From contig CAVVLP010000012.1 of NCBI GenBank assembly GCA_963749115.1, forward strand, positions 28,469 to 92,468: a stretch of 64,000 bases of DNA, in the 5' to 3' direction. Position numbers and translations under genes: made by a program. Below, one piece after another: positions 45,964 to 55,685 of the stretch; position 1 is the stretch's first letter; each line of letters opens with the position of its first letter. Source of the stretch: SZUA-36 sp963749115. Lineage in GTDB: Bacteria > Pseudomonadota > Gammaproteobacteria > Xanthomonadales > SZUA-36. A model generated the notes under the pieces. The model searched no databases. It worked only from the letters and a program-made list of their open reading frames with translations, and had not been told where the DNA came from.

Positions 45964-46820
45964 AAAACGCCTGTCTTGTACCCTTTAACGGTGAGTTCCA
46001 GCTATCGGAGGCAAGCACACATGTTAAGACCCTGCCAAAAGATAAGACTTATAAAAAACGACTTGAGAAACTGGTGGATGAGCTCGGTGACCTGCAACGC
46101 CGTTTATATGCATCAGATCAATATTCGGTTCTACTGGTCTTTCAGGCCATGGATGCAGCGGGCAAGGACAGCACCATCCGTGCCGTGATGAGTGGTATTG
46201 ACCCCTCGGGTTGCCAGGTATTCTCTTTCAAACAACCCAGCTCAGAAGAACTGGATCATGATTATTTATGGCGGACAGCAAAAAGCCTGCCGCAACGTGG
46301 CAGGATCGGTATATTTAACCGCAGTTATTATGAGGAAGTGCTGGTTGTACGGGTACACCCCGAATACCTGGGTGGCCAGAAATTACCGTTCAAGGTCGAA
46401 CTCGATGAACTTTGGCAGCAGCGTTATGAATCCATCCGTGATCATGAAAAACACCTGGCGCGTAACGGTACCGTCGTTCTCAAATTCTGGCTGAATGTTT
46501 CCCGTGATGAACAGCGCAAACGATTCCTGTCACGGCTTGACGAACCGCAGAAGAACTGGAAATTTTCATCGGGTGATGTCGATGAAAGCGCCCTGTGGCC
46601 AGAATATATGAATGCCTATGAGCAGGCATTGAATGCAAGCTCCCGCCCCTGGGCTCCCTGGTATGCAATTCCGGCAGATGACAAGCCTTACGCGCGCTTG
46701 CAAGTGGCTGAAACCATTGTCGCGTCTCTCAGGAGTTTGAATCTGCAATATCCGGAAGTTACCAGGCGACAGCTTGAAGATATTGGAAAAATGCGAAAAC
46801 TGCTCGAAAAACCGTTGTAG
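45948..46820 (+). CDS. ppk2: Polyphosphate kinase 2 family protein
   Basis: 290-residue PPK2-type phosphotransferase moving phosphate between polyphosphate and nucleotides. Walker A is AMDAAGKDSTIRAVMSGIDP, followed by SFKQPSSEELDHDYLWR, the lid-loop GRIGIFNRSYYEEVLVVRVHPE, and KFWLNVSRDEQRKRF. One PPK2 domain only, the size of the single-domain classes; nucleotide preference (AMP or ADP) is not decided here. AGGAG precedes the ATG, which overlaps the NPP gene. Confidence 0.93.
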   Translation: MFKAVKNACLVPFNGEFQLSEASTHVKTLPKDKTYKKRLEKLVDELGDLQRRLYASDQYSVLLVFQAMDAAGKDSTIRAVMSGIDPSGCQVFSFKQPSSEELDHDYLWRTAKSLPQRGRIGIFNRSYYEEVLVVRVHPEYLGGQKLPFKVELDELWQQRYESIRDHEKHLARNGTVVLKFWLNVSRDEQRKRFLSRLDEPQKNWKFSSGDVDESALWPEYMNAYEQALNASSRPWAPWYAIPADDKPYARLQVAETIVASLRSLNLQYPEVTRRQLEDIGKMRKLLEKPL

Positions 46821-46976
46821 CAGATTTCAGCTGAGGCTTGTGAGCCAGGGCCAGCCAGGCCAGTCGCTGTGCACATAAGACTAAAGGCTGACGGCCAGGC
46901 CTAAGTGAGAGGATCAACCGGCCCTATCACCGATTTGACAACTGTCGAAATTCAGTGGAAACGGAACGACTTTCTT

Positions 46977-48836
46977 TTATCTCTTTTTCCCGGTCATGTC
47001 CGTATAGGGATTGGCGAGGTTGAGATCGACGCTTTTCCCAAAACCGGGAATACGGATTTCGCCCGCACTGATGGCAAGATCTTCACTTTCAACCACCGCT
47101 TCACCGAGCTGATAAATCGGTGGAAAATCGCCGCCATCGGCCCGCTCGTTATAGTCGGCGGCGGTGGCCGACACGGCCTCGTTGCGCTTGCGCCAGGTTT
47201 TCATGTGACTCTCACCCCAGCGCTGGGTCAGCATTTTTTCGGTCAGCTTCGGTGAGATAAAAAAGCCCGTTGCGTTGTTGCCACCGAAGCCCTTGGAGTT
47301 GATGAAAGCACCCTCCATTTTCTGCGGGTCAATCTGCAGGTGCGACAGGGAAAAATTCAGGTTTGAATCGTGGACATCGTCGGCGACATGATCAACGGTG
47401 GTGATTCCGGGCATGACGCCATATTCCCAGGTACCCAGGATCGCTGCCAACTGGTCACCACCCGCCGGTCCCAGGGAATGACCCACGTAGGCCTTAATTG
47501 CACTGACCGGCCAGTTCTCTATTCCAAACGTCTTCGCCATCTCATTCAGAACATGGGATTCGGTCACCCGGTTTTGCTGGGTACCGGTACCATGGGCAAA
47601 CATCTGTGTGCGTTCACGCAGGCCTTTTTCACCCAGAATCGCGCGGGCCACACCCATGGCTTTACCCACTGTTAAGTAATTTCCGATACCGGGACCGGGT
47701 ATTGATTTTTTGAAGCCGTCAGCGTTGACGTACACGCCACCCACCGAGCCAAGAATTCGTGCACCCAACTCAATGGCAAGCTCGTCGTCCATGATCACCG
47801 TATAGACGGCTGATTCTGCAACGGTGAACCCGGTATTACTGGAGAATGGGCGGCATGCACGACGGTGATCTGCCACATGACTGCTGTCCAGTGCCATCAG
47901 TTGCTCGTCTTCTGCAAGCGCGCCCATGGTCCGGTAACCTTCGATCACCTCTGGAACAACGGGGGCTTCTGAATTACCGACTATGATCAGTCTCTTGCGG
48001 CCACTCTTGATCTCTTCAACACCGTGACGGACATTGTAGAGATAGGTCGCACAGGCGCCGATCATACCGCCGGTACCACCAACCGAACCCAGCACGTAGG
48101 CGTTGACGAAATCACCTGGCATCTCGGAAAGACCCAGCGGTACATTCTTAGATGAAGGCCGTTTGCCACACATCGGGTTCTGAAACAGGGCACCATAGCC
48201 CTCGCTATCGAGTTGGCCCATGGCACTGGAGGAATAAACAGCGATCTGATCGGGCGGTACCACTTCCTTAAGTCGTTCAATGGGAATTCCGGTTGATCGT
48301 AAGGCGTCTGATGCGCCATAAACTGCCAACTGCAAACCGCGGGGATGATTACGGGACTGGTAGAGTTCGCCGGGATTGAATCCTCTTGGCAACTGACCCG
48401 CACTACTGACCTTCGATACCCGAAAATCCGGAAACAAGGCATCCAGTTCACCAAACACCGACACCCGTACCGTACTGTCATCAATAGAATCAAGTTGCCA
48501 GCCAGGTGGAATAGACCGCGGCAACTGGCGTTTATTCATAACAAATGTCAGGGGTTCCCCGTCCTTTGCGGATTTAAGCCTGGCGGCGCTCTGAATAAAT
48601 ACCTTGCCGGGATCAAATAGGTCAATACGCCGGATCAGTGTGTTCTCCCTGATATAGCTGCGGGTTTGCGGGTCATCGGGATTATCCACACCCATCAGAC
48701 CCGCCAGGCTTCGGTAAGTCAGGTCTTGTTCAAGCACGCTTATTGCATCGATCACCAGGCGCTTGTAGCCGTGATGAAACGACAAACGTCCTGCTGGGTT
48801 GATCCCTCCGAATCCTGTTATTACCGGTAATCTCAT
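46977..48836 (-). CDS. fabY: Beta-ketoacyl-ACP synthase FabY
   Basis: 619-residue condensing enzyme of the FabY type, which can start fatty-acid synthesis from acetyl-CoA and malonyl-ACP in place of FabH. The sequence starts MRLPVITGFGGINPAGRLSF, as in Pseudomonas FabY, and holds the catalytic Cys in TGGMIGACATYLYN, His in FAHGTGTQQNRV and His in YVGHSLGPAGGDQ. The length is that of FabY rather than FabB/F. The ATG at 48836 has AAAGGA ten bases upstream; the frame opens 69 nt earlier without support. Confidence 0.9.
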   Translation of the reverse strand: MRLPVITGFGGINPAGRLSFHHGYKRLVIDAISVLEQDLTYRSLAGLMGVDNPDDPQTRSYIRENTLIRRIDLFDPGKVFIQSAARLKSAKDGEPLTFVMNKRQLPRSIPPGWQLDSIDDSTVRVSVFGELDALFPDFRVSKVSSAGQLPRGFNPGELYQSRNHPRGLQLAVYGASDALRSTGIPIERLKEVVPPDQIAVYSSSAMGQLDSEGYGALFQNPMCGKRPSSKNVPLGLSEMPGDFVNAYVLGSVGGTGGMIGACATYLYNVRHGVEEIKSGRKRLIIVGNSEAPVVPEVIEGYRTMGALAEDEQLMALDSSHVADHRRACRPFSSNTGFTVAESAVYTVIMDDELAIELGARILGSVGGVYVNADGFKKSIPGPGIGNYLTVGKAMGVARAILGEKGLRERTQMFAHGTGTQQNRVTESHVLNEMAKTFGIENWPVSAIKAYVGHSLGPAGGDQLAAILGTWEYGVMPGITTVDHVADDVHDSNLNFSLSHLQIDPQKMEGAFINSKGFGGNNATGFFISPKLTEKMLTQRWGESHMKTWRKRNEAVSATAADYNERADGGDFPPIYQLGEAVVESEDLAISAGEIRIPGFGKSVDLNLANPYTDMTGKKR

Positions 48837-49170
48837 CAAACTCAGTCCTTTGCTGAAACGGGGCATCGCCAAAAAATCGCACAGCGTGGTTAAAGAAAAT
48901 GCCACAGGTCGGCCATTCTACTCAGCCTCGGTATCAGATGCGAATTCTTGTTTTGAACTGGGGAGGAATCTAAGAAATTGCGACAGTCGGATCGCAATGG
49001 CTGAATATCAAAACAGTATTGGTACTAGTCGACAGCACCGGGCTATAGCCCAACTTGTGGTCTGAATAAAGATGGTCAAATCCGGGGGATAAGACCAGAC
49101 AGTTTGCGTTGACTAAATGTTACCCAAAACAAGAACAAATACCAGTCCCGGCTTAGCCGGGCTTTCTTCA

Positions 49171-49644
49171 TCAACTGGAGTACAGCGAACAGCCTCGGGC
49201 ATTCCCCTGTACGATGTCCCGTTGTTCTTCACCAGGAACCCGGTCGGAAACCCGGTTGATGTCAAGTTCAGGCTTCGTAGCATTTACATCATACAGGCTG
49301 CAACGACTCACTTGTCCAACACCTGTGCCATGACCGTGGGGCTGCGCACCCAGTTGAGTGCCATTCGCCTGCAGATCATCATTGACTTGTTCGGCCGGCA
49401 TAGCAGCCTTCAACCTCGCTGAACGCCATGCCGTAACCTTGTCCTTCTGATCGCGGCTTGCCGCACCGGCGACTGCATGCCGCGCCGCGTTGCCCTTTTG
49501 ACGGGTTGAAGTCGTCAGGATTGTGCCGAATTGGTTTTTGGAGTTGTAAATCGACCTGCTCGAATTGACAACCACTCTATAGATAAAAATAGAAATCGCT
49601 GCCAAAAGCAAACTGACAAGAAGTATCGTTGTATACGCTAACAT
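49171..49644 (-). CDS. One-TM protein of unknown family, paralogue of the gene at 40008
   Basis: 157-residue protein with one N-terminal TM helix (TTILLVSLLLAAISIFIYRV) and a polar tail ending in two CSLY motifs (CSLYDVN, CSLYSS). It is related to the protein at 40008-40586 in the TM region, the QFG and VTAW motifs and VND. The ATG at 49644 is chosen by alignment with the paralogue; TTGGGGAT lies upstream. Leader C is directly upstream, but no sigma-54 promoter is seen there. Function unknown. Confidence 0.55.
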   Translation of the reverse strand: MLAYTTILLVSLLLAAISIFIYRVVVNSSRSIYNSKNQFGTILTTSTRQKGNAARHAVAGAASRDQKDKVTAWRSARLKAAMPAEQVNDDLQANGTQLGAQPHGHGTGVGQVSRCSLYDVNATKPELDINRVSDRVPGEEQRDIVQGNARGCSLYSS

Positions 49645-49734
49645 TCCAGTATCCCCAACCCGTAGCCGCATTCTATGGTGATTTGCTACGCATACCCGCG
49701 GCAATATTCAAGCTCCAAAACCTGGTGAGAGATA

Positions 49735-49960
49735 ACTCAAAATCCGAAACATCAGCTTTGCTGACTGCAGTTTGACGTGTTCTATCCTTGTCAGGATCCG
49801 TCTATTCCTATGGCGAACGCCTTTAAGCGCCCAGGAAATGCCATCACGGCTTAAACTGCTTTGCACCGGACCAACTACCCCGCGCCAAGCCCTTCCCGGT
49901 CCGTTTATACCCAGTCAATACTCCAACAAAAGTTACTGTTGAATACTCCGGTCCTTAACC
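49735..49960 (-). ncRNA. Predicted structured leader RNA, module C (promoterless copy)
   Basis: 49740-49890 aligns with the distal core of modules A and B: AAATCCG start, CAGTTT...TTAAACTG, TTCCTA...CAGGAA with a GGCG/CGCC inner stem, and CGCGCCAAGCCC. Upstream the likeness stops near 49910, and the DUF456 gene on the same strand follows within 140 bp. Transcription may come from that gene. The hairpin GCAGAAAAATCTTGATTCTGC-like at 49970-49990 could end the upstream transcript. Confidence 0.4.
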
Positions 49961-50041
49961 TTAGTCTAGCAGAAAAATCTTGATTCTGCATGAACTGAGC
50001 ACAAACCACACGCTACGCTACGCTTTATTTGAAACGAAAAC

Positions 50042-50530
50042 CTAGCTAAGCACATGTTTCGTAAAGAATATACCCAACATCAAAAAAGCGATCGCCAACT
50101 TTGCGGCGGTGCCCAGGACAAGGCCGATCCAGACACCATAACCCGACCGACCCGCCTGCTGCGCACCACGTCCGGAAGACAGCTCAGCCGCCACCGCGCC
50201 GATGAAGGGTCCGAGCACAATACCGATCAGGCCGAAAAACAATCCCACGACTGCCCCAAGCGTGGCACCCCAAAAAGCCCTTGGACTGGCACCCTGACGT
50301 TTTGCGCCGAACGCAGCCGCGAGGAAGTCAATCAACACGGAAAGTGCGGTGAGCGCACCAAGTACGGCAATCGTGCCCCACCCGACCGGTTCGAAACCGG
50401 TGCTCCAGGCCGCCAGCACCAGGCCGGCAAACATGATCGGAATGCCGGGCAAGGCCGGTACTACAACGCCTATCAGACCACTGATTACGATCAAAGCGGC
50501 GAGAATCCACCAAAGTATTGTCCAGTCCAT
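50042..50530 (-). CDS. DUF456 family membrane protein
   Basis: 162-residue integral membrane protein with about five TM helices and Gly-rich repeats: GVVVPALPGIPIMFAGLVLA, AFGAKRQGASPRAFWGATLG and GIVLGPFIGAVAAEL, all typical of DUF456. The function is unknown. It is complete, starts MDWTILWW, and may be co-transcribed with the gene at 50571 upstream (40-bp gap). Confidence 0.88.
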   Translation of the reverse strand: MDWTILWWILAALIVISGLIGVVVPALPGIPIMFAGLVLAAWSTGFEPVGWGTIAVLGALTALSVLIDFLAAAFGAKRQGASPRAFWGATLGAVVGLFFGLIGIVLGPFIGAVAAELSSGRGAQQAGRSGYGVWIGLVLGTAAKLAIAFLMLGIFFTKHVLS

Positions 50531-50570
50531 TAAATTGCCTTTATAGGAATTCGCAGATTATATCAGTGCC

Positions 50571-51335
50571 CTACAACGGGTTTTTCCAGTTTGCAATAAA
50601 TATGTTTTCAACATGTGCCCTGGTTTGCGGATCGGAGAAACCAGTGCCAATAAAAGCGTTACCCTGCCCCCGGTCCTGCAGGACTTCACCACCCATCCCG
50701 ACAGGACTATCGCTAAATCCAGCCAGGGTATCCGGGCAGGAAGTCTCACCCATAAACGTGTATACACGGGCTGGTTCACCATCTGTAGATCGATTGATCC
50801 CGACCTGCCAGACACCGGCCCAGACACTGTCCCGCGAGACGTGAATATCAATCCTGTAAATGCCGTGACCCCGCAATTCCGGCAAATCCTGACCGGTACT
50901 GAGTTGCCATTCACATATGGGTGTTTTGCCATCACAGACGGTGAAATCTTCAATAAAAAAAGAAGGCCCGCCCGGCGGGTCCGGACAGCCTTTGAACAGG
51001 GGAACAGGCTGATCAGGGTCATTGCTCCGGTTAGCCAGGATGCCGATAGCCAGACCACGTCCACGATGCGGGTCATGACTGACCGGTCCGCGCATACCTA
51101 TTGCGAGGTGGGGGCCACTATCGACTTCGAAATAATCCTCGGTGTGCCATTCACAGAATACAGCCATCGTTTCGTCGTCCGCAGGTCCTGGATAGGGGTA
51201 CAACCGGTATTGGTCGTTACCTTGACCAAAGCCCAGCTTCAGCGGCCCGAACCGGGTAAAGTCGATTCCCCTGGAAAGGAAATAGGATTCCAGGCTCTCG
51301 GTGGGTACCAGTCGGGGCGGTATTCGGGTTTTCAT
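50571..51335 (-). CDS. Conserved-looking protein of unknown function
   Basis: 254-residue soluble protein that I do not recognise. It has no signal peptide or TM segment and is rich in Gly, Pro and Asp (FGQGNDQYRLYPYPGPADDE, CEWHTEDYFEVDSGPHLAIG). The composition suggests a beta-rich fold. GGAGG lies upstream; an ATG at 51335 and a TTG one codon earlier are both possible starts. It is divergent from yjbQ by 49 bp and followed by the DUF456 gene. Confidence 0.6.
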   Translation of the reverse strand: MKTRIPPRLVPTESLESYFLSRGIDFTRFGPLKLGFGQGNDQYRLYPYPGPADDETMAVFCEWHTEDYFEVDSGPHLAIGMRGPVSHDPHRGRGLAIGILANRSNDPDQPVPLFKGCPDPPGGPSFFIEDFTVCDGKTPICEWQLSTGQDLPELRGHGIYRIDIHVSRDSVWAGVWQVGINRSTDGEPARVYTFMGETSCPDTLAGFSDSPVGMGGEVLQDRGQGNAFIGTGFSDPQTRAHVENIFIANWKNPL

Positions 51336-51384
51336 CAAGGCGCCACCTCCGGCATTTTGGCTAGTGTTTTGTTATTCTAGTTAG

Positions 51385-51801
51385 ATGCGACAAGTAACGC
51401 ACATATTGAATACCGAAACAAACGGACCCGGTCTCTATGAGATCACAAGCCGGGTGGTGGACTGGTGCCAGCAACAGGCTATGCAAGATGGTCTGCTGAC
51501 CTTATTCATCCGCCACACGTCGGCATCGCTTACGATTCAGGAAAATGCCGATCCCGATGTATGTCACGATCTGCAGGATTTTTTCAACCGCATAGCACCA
51601 CAAAGTGATTCATACCTGCACAGTGCCGAGGGGCCCGATGACATGCCCGCACATATCAAGACAGCGCTTACGCAGGTGCAGTTAACGATACCAGTGCAAC
51701 ACGGTCGTCCCGCGCTGGGTACCTGGCAGGGGATTTACGTTTTTGAACACCGCCACCATCGACACAGACGCCAGGTAGCGGTGCATTTACTGGGTGACTA
51801 A
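51385..51801 (+). CDS. yjbQ: UPF0047/YjbQ family protein
   Basis: 138-residue protein of the YjbQ (UPF0047) family. Conserved segments HTSASLTIQENADPDV, EGPDDMPAHIK, IPVQHGRPALGTWQGIYVFEHR and the closing histidines cover nearly the whole chain; the histidines and the Glu bind metal in solved members. Weak thiamine-phosphate synthase activity has been described for the family, but the true role is unsettled. Its stop lies six bases from the convergent COG2403 gene. Confidence 0.93.
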   Translation: MRQVTHILNTETNGPGLYEITSRVVDWCQQQAMQDGLLTLFIRHTSASLTIQENADPDVCHDLQDFFNRIAPQSDSYLHSAEGPDDMPAHIKTALTQVQLTIPVQHGRPALGTWQGIYVFEHRHHRHRRQVAVHLLGD

Positions 51802-51806
51802 CGTCT

Positions 51807-53141
51807 TCAGCCAGGCTGCCTCGCCAAAAAATCATCCAGCACACTGGCAAGATCAGGATAACCAATTTCCTGTAGATCGTAATTTACACGTGTGCTCGGC
51901 TTGTTGATTTTAATCACCCTGTTGAGGTCGATCGGCGTACCGATAACAACAGAATCACAATCCGTATTGTTGATCGTGGCTTCGAGATCCCTGGTCTGTT
52001 GTTCACCGTAGCCCATCGCAGGTAACAGTGACCCGATCCCAGGATAGGTATTGAAAGTTTCGGCCAGTTTCCCGACGATATACGGCCGGGGATCGACACA
52101 TTCCAATGCACCGAACTTCAGGGCTGCAACTGTACCCGCACCGATGGTCATCTGACCGTGGGTCAGGGTCGGCCCATCCTCGACTACCAGGACTCTCTTG
52201 CCTTTAATCAGGGACGGGTCATCCACGCTGATTGGTGACGCTGCATCAATGACGATGGCCCCGGGATTGACTTTCCGGATGTTGTCCCGGACCAGCTGTA
52301 TACCTTCCGGCCCTGCGGTGTCCATCTTGTTGATGATCACAACATCCGCGAGTCTCAGGGTTACTTCCCCCGGGTAGTAGTTTAACTCGTGGCCGGCGCG
52401 ATGCGGATCGACGACCGTCATATTGAGATCGGGTTTGTAGAATGGGAAATCGTTGTTTCCACCATCCCAGACAACAATATCGCAACCATCCGGGTCGTTC
52501 TCGGCGGCCCTGAGGATGGCCTCATAATCAACCCCGGCATAGATAACATTGCCACGCACCACGTGTGGTTCGTACTCTTCCATCTCCTCGATGGTACATT
52601 CGTGTTTTGCCAGATCATCCACCGTGGCGAAGCGTTGTACTTTCTGCCTGACCAGGTCACCGTAAGGCATCGGGTGACGTACGGCGACCACCTTGAGACC
52701 CTTTCCCATCAGGTACTCAATGATTTTCCTGGATGTCTGGCTCTTACCACAACCGGTACGCACGGCACCGACTGCAATTACCGGTTTGGTCGATTTGACC
52801 ATGGTGGCATCAGGCCCCAGCAGCACGAAATTTGCTCCGGCAGCGTTGACCAGCGCGCTCATACTCATCACCTTGTGATAGGTGACATCACTGTATGAGA
52901 ACACGCAATCGTCTACATTCTCTTCCTTGATCAGGCGGGTCAGATCCTCTTCCGCATGAATCGCAATACCATCGGGATACAAATCACCAGCCAGTCCGGC
53001 CGGATATTTCCGGCCGTCGATATCGGGAATCTGGGCGGCCGTGAAGGCAACAACATTGTAGTTGTCATTGTCGCGGAAACAGGTATTAAAGTTATGAAAA
53101 TCTCTGCCCGCGGCACCAATTATGATCACATTTTTTTTCAT
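51807..53141 (-). CDS. COG2403-type GTPase (cyclic 2,3-diphosphoglycerate synthetase-like)
   Basis: 444-residue P-loop protein. It starts MKKNVIIIGAAGRDFHNFNT, carries the P-loop region AVGAVRTGCGKSQTSRKI and the later strand ADVVIINKMDTAGPEGI (NKMD specificity motif). These features match the COG2403 family, related to archaeal cyclic 2,3-diphosphoglycerate synthetase; the bacterial function is not established. It is a complete single gene, so the family name does not prove the reaction. Confidence 0.82.
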   Translation of the reverse strand: MKKNVIIIGAAGRDFHNFNTCFRDNDNYNVVAFTAAQIPDIDGRKYPAGLAGDLYPDGIAIHAEEDLTRLIKEENVDDCVFSYSDVTYHKVMSMSALVNAAGANFVLLGPDATMVKSTKPVIAVGAVRTGCGKSQTSRKIIEYLMGKGLKVVAVRHPMPYGDLVRQKVQRFATVDDLAKHECTIEEMEEYEPHVVRGNVIYAGVDYEAILRAAENDPDGCDIVVWDGGNNDFPFYKPDLNMTVVDPHRAGHELNYYPGEVTLRLADVVIINKMDTAGPEGIQLVRDNIRKVNPGAIVIDAASPISVDDPSLIKGKRVLVVEDGPTLTHGQMTIGAGTVAALKFGALECVDPRPYIVGKLAETFNTYPGIGSLLPAMGYGEQQTRDLEATINNTDCDSVVIGTPIDLNRVIKINKPSTRVNYDLQEIGYPDLASVLDDFLARQPG

Positions 53142-53245
53142 GACTGTGCTCTTATTTTAGTTAGAAATGGGTTCTGAGTTAACCGTACAATTTTACCAGA
53201 TTTCGCCTTTCCGGTCACCGCATACCGAGCCTCGAAGACGAACTG

Positions 53246-54925
53246 CTACAGTCTGATTTTTGCCAGTACATAGGCATGATCGCTGGGTTTGTCACTTGAC
53301 TGGCCGGGCTGCACACCCAACAATTCATTGCCGTGAATAATGTCGTATTCAACACTACTCGTGGCCAGTGTTTTAGGCACGATACCGTGCATTAACACCT
53401 GCAATTTACCCCGGTGGTTGTAATCATAACGCTGCTGTGGCGGTAACAGACTCACCAGGTTCACGCTTTCGTCACCCACTATTGCGGCCAGTGTTTCACT
53501 TTCTTCAGTATCATTAAAATCGCCGGTGACGTAGTAATCCAGACCCTGTTTACGCATGACCGCCAGTTGCTTCTCAATGATCACAGCCTGTTGGACCCGG
53601 ATTGGCAACCTGGCGTCAAAACCCGGTTGTTCGGGTGCGAAAATACTGTACTGATGACGTTTTGAAGCCAAATGCACATTGATACACGCCAGTTCCCGGC
53701 CAGTCGTTTTTTCCTTAAAGTGCACCACAAGCGGTTTTCTGGAACCCTCAAAAGCCGCCTCATCAGCACCAATCAGACGCGCCGAATCATTTACCAGGTC
53801 AACACGTTCAGGATCATACAAATAGCCATTGCGGATACTGCCGCCCGGCTGACCGCCATCGGCGCCGACTTCAGGCGGGATGTCCACCCAATGATATTCG
53901 ACGCCGCAAAGTTGCTTAATGACTTTGATCAGGCCCTTGTAGGTGGAACTCGCATCAACCACCAGGCTCATCTCTGCACCGTCATTGTCCTGTATCTCCT
54001 GCAAGGCCACGATGTCAGGCGTATTCGCCTGTGTCACCACGGCATTTGCCAGGGTATGAAAACGGCCGTCACCCCAGTCATCATCAACATCCTGCCCGGG
54101 ATTTTTAACCAGGGAAGCAGACTCAACATGCATATCCAGGTTAAAACCGTTCATGGTCAAGATGGTCAGGTGGCCGGCTTCCGGTTTTAAGCGGCTTGCA
54201 CTCAATGGGAAATCGGAAAACTCAATCTCGATCGGGTGGTTCACCTTCATCTGGTAGGCTTCAACACGATAGTTGAGCGGACCGGTTATACGCGACCGTA
54301 ATTTTGACCCTACATTGACACGCGGCGCATCGGCATAGTTGGTCATCCGGAACCCGGGGTACCAGCGCAGCGGGTTTTGATGATCAACCAGCACGCCACC
54401 CTGCTCCGTTCTGATCACGCCCTCAACGGGCTTATCAGCGTCAAGAATCAGTACATAGTCGCCAAACGGATTACTCGGTGCGATAAATGTCTGTCCGGCC
54501 TCAATACTCACGAGCATACTTTCCAGACCGTTCAGAAAAACGGCCAGCTCAACCGGGTCAGCAGGGACATTCTCCGCGGTCAATTCAAATGGCTTGATCT
54601 CCGGTCCCCGTTTATTTCGGACCCGTACATTTTCCAGCTTGATTTGTGTAACGGGTTTACCATTTTCCTCCCTGACGAAATCCATTACTTTTCCACTGAC
54701 TTCCAAAAGAGCGCCCGCGGGTGCCGGCCATTTGGGACTAAACACGAATAACGCATCTGAAACCAGTGGGTCCGGGCCGGACCTTAGGTTCTGAATAAAA
54801 AAACCATGTCTGCTCAAACCCGTTACAACACCTCGGACGGTAACCACCTGACCTGCCATCGCAGACCCGGGGCCCGTTCCCCGAACGTCACATATAGGTA
54901 TTATCACCTCGTTTTTATTCTTCAT
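53246..54925 (-). CDS. Endonuclease/exonuclease/phosphatase (EEP) family protein, ExeM/NucH-like
   Basis: 559-residue protein with an N-terminal OB-fold-like domain (GQVVTVRGVVTGLSRHGFFIQN) and an EEP catalytic domain: TMNGFNLD, VALQEIQDNDGAE (metal Glu), NVHLASK, YYVTGDFNDTE and PSDHAYVLAKI (catalytic His). This is the arrangement of extracellular DNases of the ExeM/NucH type, but at 559 residues it is shorter and no signal peptide is visible. It may be cytoplasmic or start further upstream. Confidence 0.82.
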   Translation of the reverse strand: MKNKNEVIIPICDVRGTGPGSAMAGQVVTVRGVVTGLSRHGFFIQNLRSGPDPLVSDALFVFSPKWPAPAGALLEVSGKVMDFVREENGKPVTQIKLENVRVRNKRGPEIKPFELTAENVPADPVELAVFLNGLESMLVSIEAGQTFIAPSNPFGDYVLILDADKPVEGVIRTEQGGVLVDHQNPLRWYPGFRMTNYADAPRVNVGSKLRSRITGPLNYRVEAYQMKVNHPIEIEFSDFPLSASRLKPEAGHLTILTMNGFNLDMHVESASLVKNPGQDVDDDWGDGRFHTLANAVVTQANTPDIVALQEIQDNDGAEMSLVVDASSTYKGLIKVIKQLCGVEYHWVDIPPEVGADGGQPGGSIRNGYLYDPERVDLVNDSARLIGADEAAFEGSRKPLVVHFKEKTTGRELACINVHLASKRHQYSIFAPEQPGFDARLPIRVQQAVIIEKQLAVMRKQGLDYYVTGDFNDTEESETLAAIVGDESVNLVSLLPPQQRYDYNHRGKLQVLMHGIVPKTLATSSVEYDIIHGNELLGVQPGQSSDKPSDHAYVLAKIRL

Positions 54926-55037
54926 TTTTGCGAGCCAATCTGATGCGTGATTAAAATAAACCCGGTCTTGTATGGTTTCATAGAATTAGGTGCCAGTCGG
55001 AATTGATTGGTGATTATAGATACATTAGAGTCAGTGG

Positions 55038-55592
55038 ATGGAACATTTGACACAAGAAGCACTGGCCGCCGGTCTGGAAGATATCCGGAAATCCCCGAAA
55101 GACAAGGGTATTTTGAACCTGATAGTAAGAAGACCCGAGACCGAACAGCGGGAAATATTAAATCAGGGCAGTCTTGATCCCGCCCATGGCCTGGTTGGTG
55201 ATAACTGGCTCAAGCGTGGCAGCCGCGCAACGGACGACGGCAGCGCCCACCCTGAGATGCAGCTCAACATCATGAATTCACGTGTCATCGCACTGGTAGC
55301 ACAACACCCGGAACGCTGGGCACTGGCTGGCGATCAGCTTTTCATCGATATGGACCTGAGCCCCGAAAACCTGCCGCCCGGTACAAAGTTATCAATTGGT
55401 TCAGCAGTGATAGAAGTAACTTCACCACCACATACCGGCTGCAAGAAATTCGTCGCAAGGTTTGGTCTCGATGCCATGATGTTTGTCAATTCCGGAACCG
55501 GCAAGCAACTTAACCTGCGTGGCATCAATGCAAAGGTCATCCAGGCGGGTACTGTCCGTACCAATGATGTTGTTGAAAAAATCACTGGCTGA
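55038..55592 (+). CDS. MOSC domain protein
   Basis: 184-residue protein with one MOSC domain, the pyridoxal-related fold that binds sulfur or molybdenum-cofactor ligands. The motif PPHTGCKKFVARFG holds the conserved Cys, and NLRGINAKVIQAG the closing strand. The segment MNSRVIALVAQHPERWALAGDQLFID is typical of the short stand-alone MOSC proteins. The role here is unknown. It is monocistronic between two divergent or convergent genes. Confidence 0.82.
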   Translation: MEHLTQEALAAGLEDIRKSPKDKGILNLIVRRPETEQREILNQGSLDPAHGLVGDNWLKRGSRATDDGSAHPEMQLNIMNSRVIALVAQHPERWALAGDQLFIDMDLSPENLPPGTKLSIGSAVIEVTSPPHTGCKKFVARFGLDAMMFVNSGTGKQLNLRGINAKVIQAGTVRTNDVVEKITG

Positions 55593-55685
55593 CTATTAGA
55601 TACAGTTTTTCAAAAGTTTGGCCACCATTTTCCTATTATCTATAGCCAGATTCTAAATCAGGATTCGACGTGCAACTCTCTTTGA

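Noticed and set aside
50613..51380. 255-codon plus-strand ORF opposite the 50571 gene
   Set aside because: The minus-strand frame has a GGAGG site and better residue composition; the plus frame looks like its shadow, though neither is a known family.
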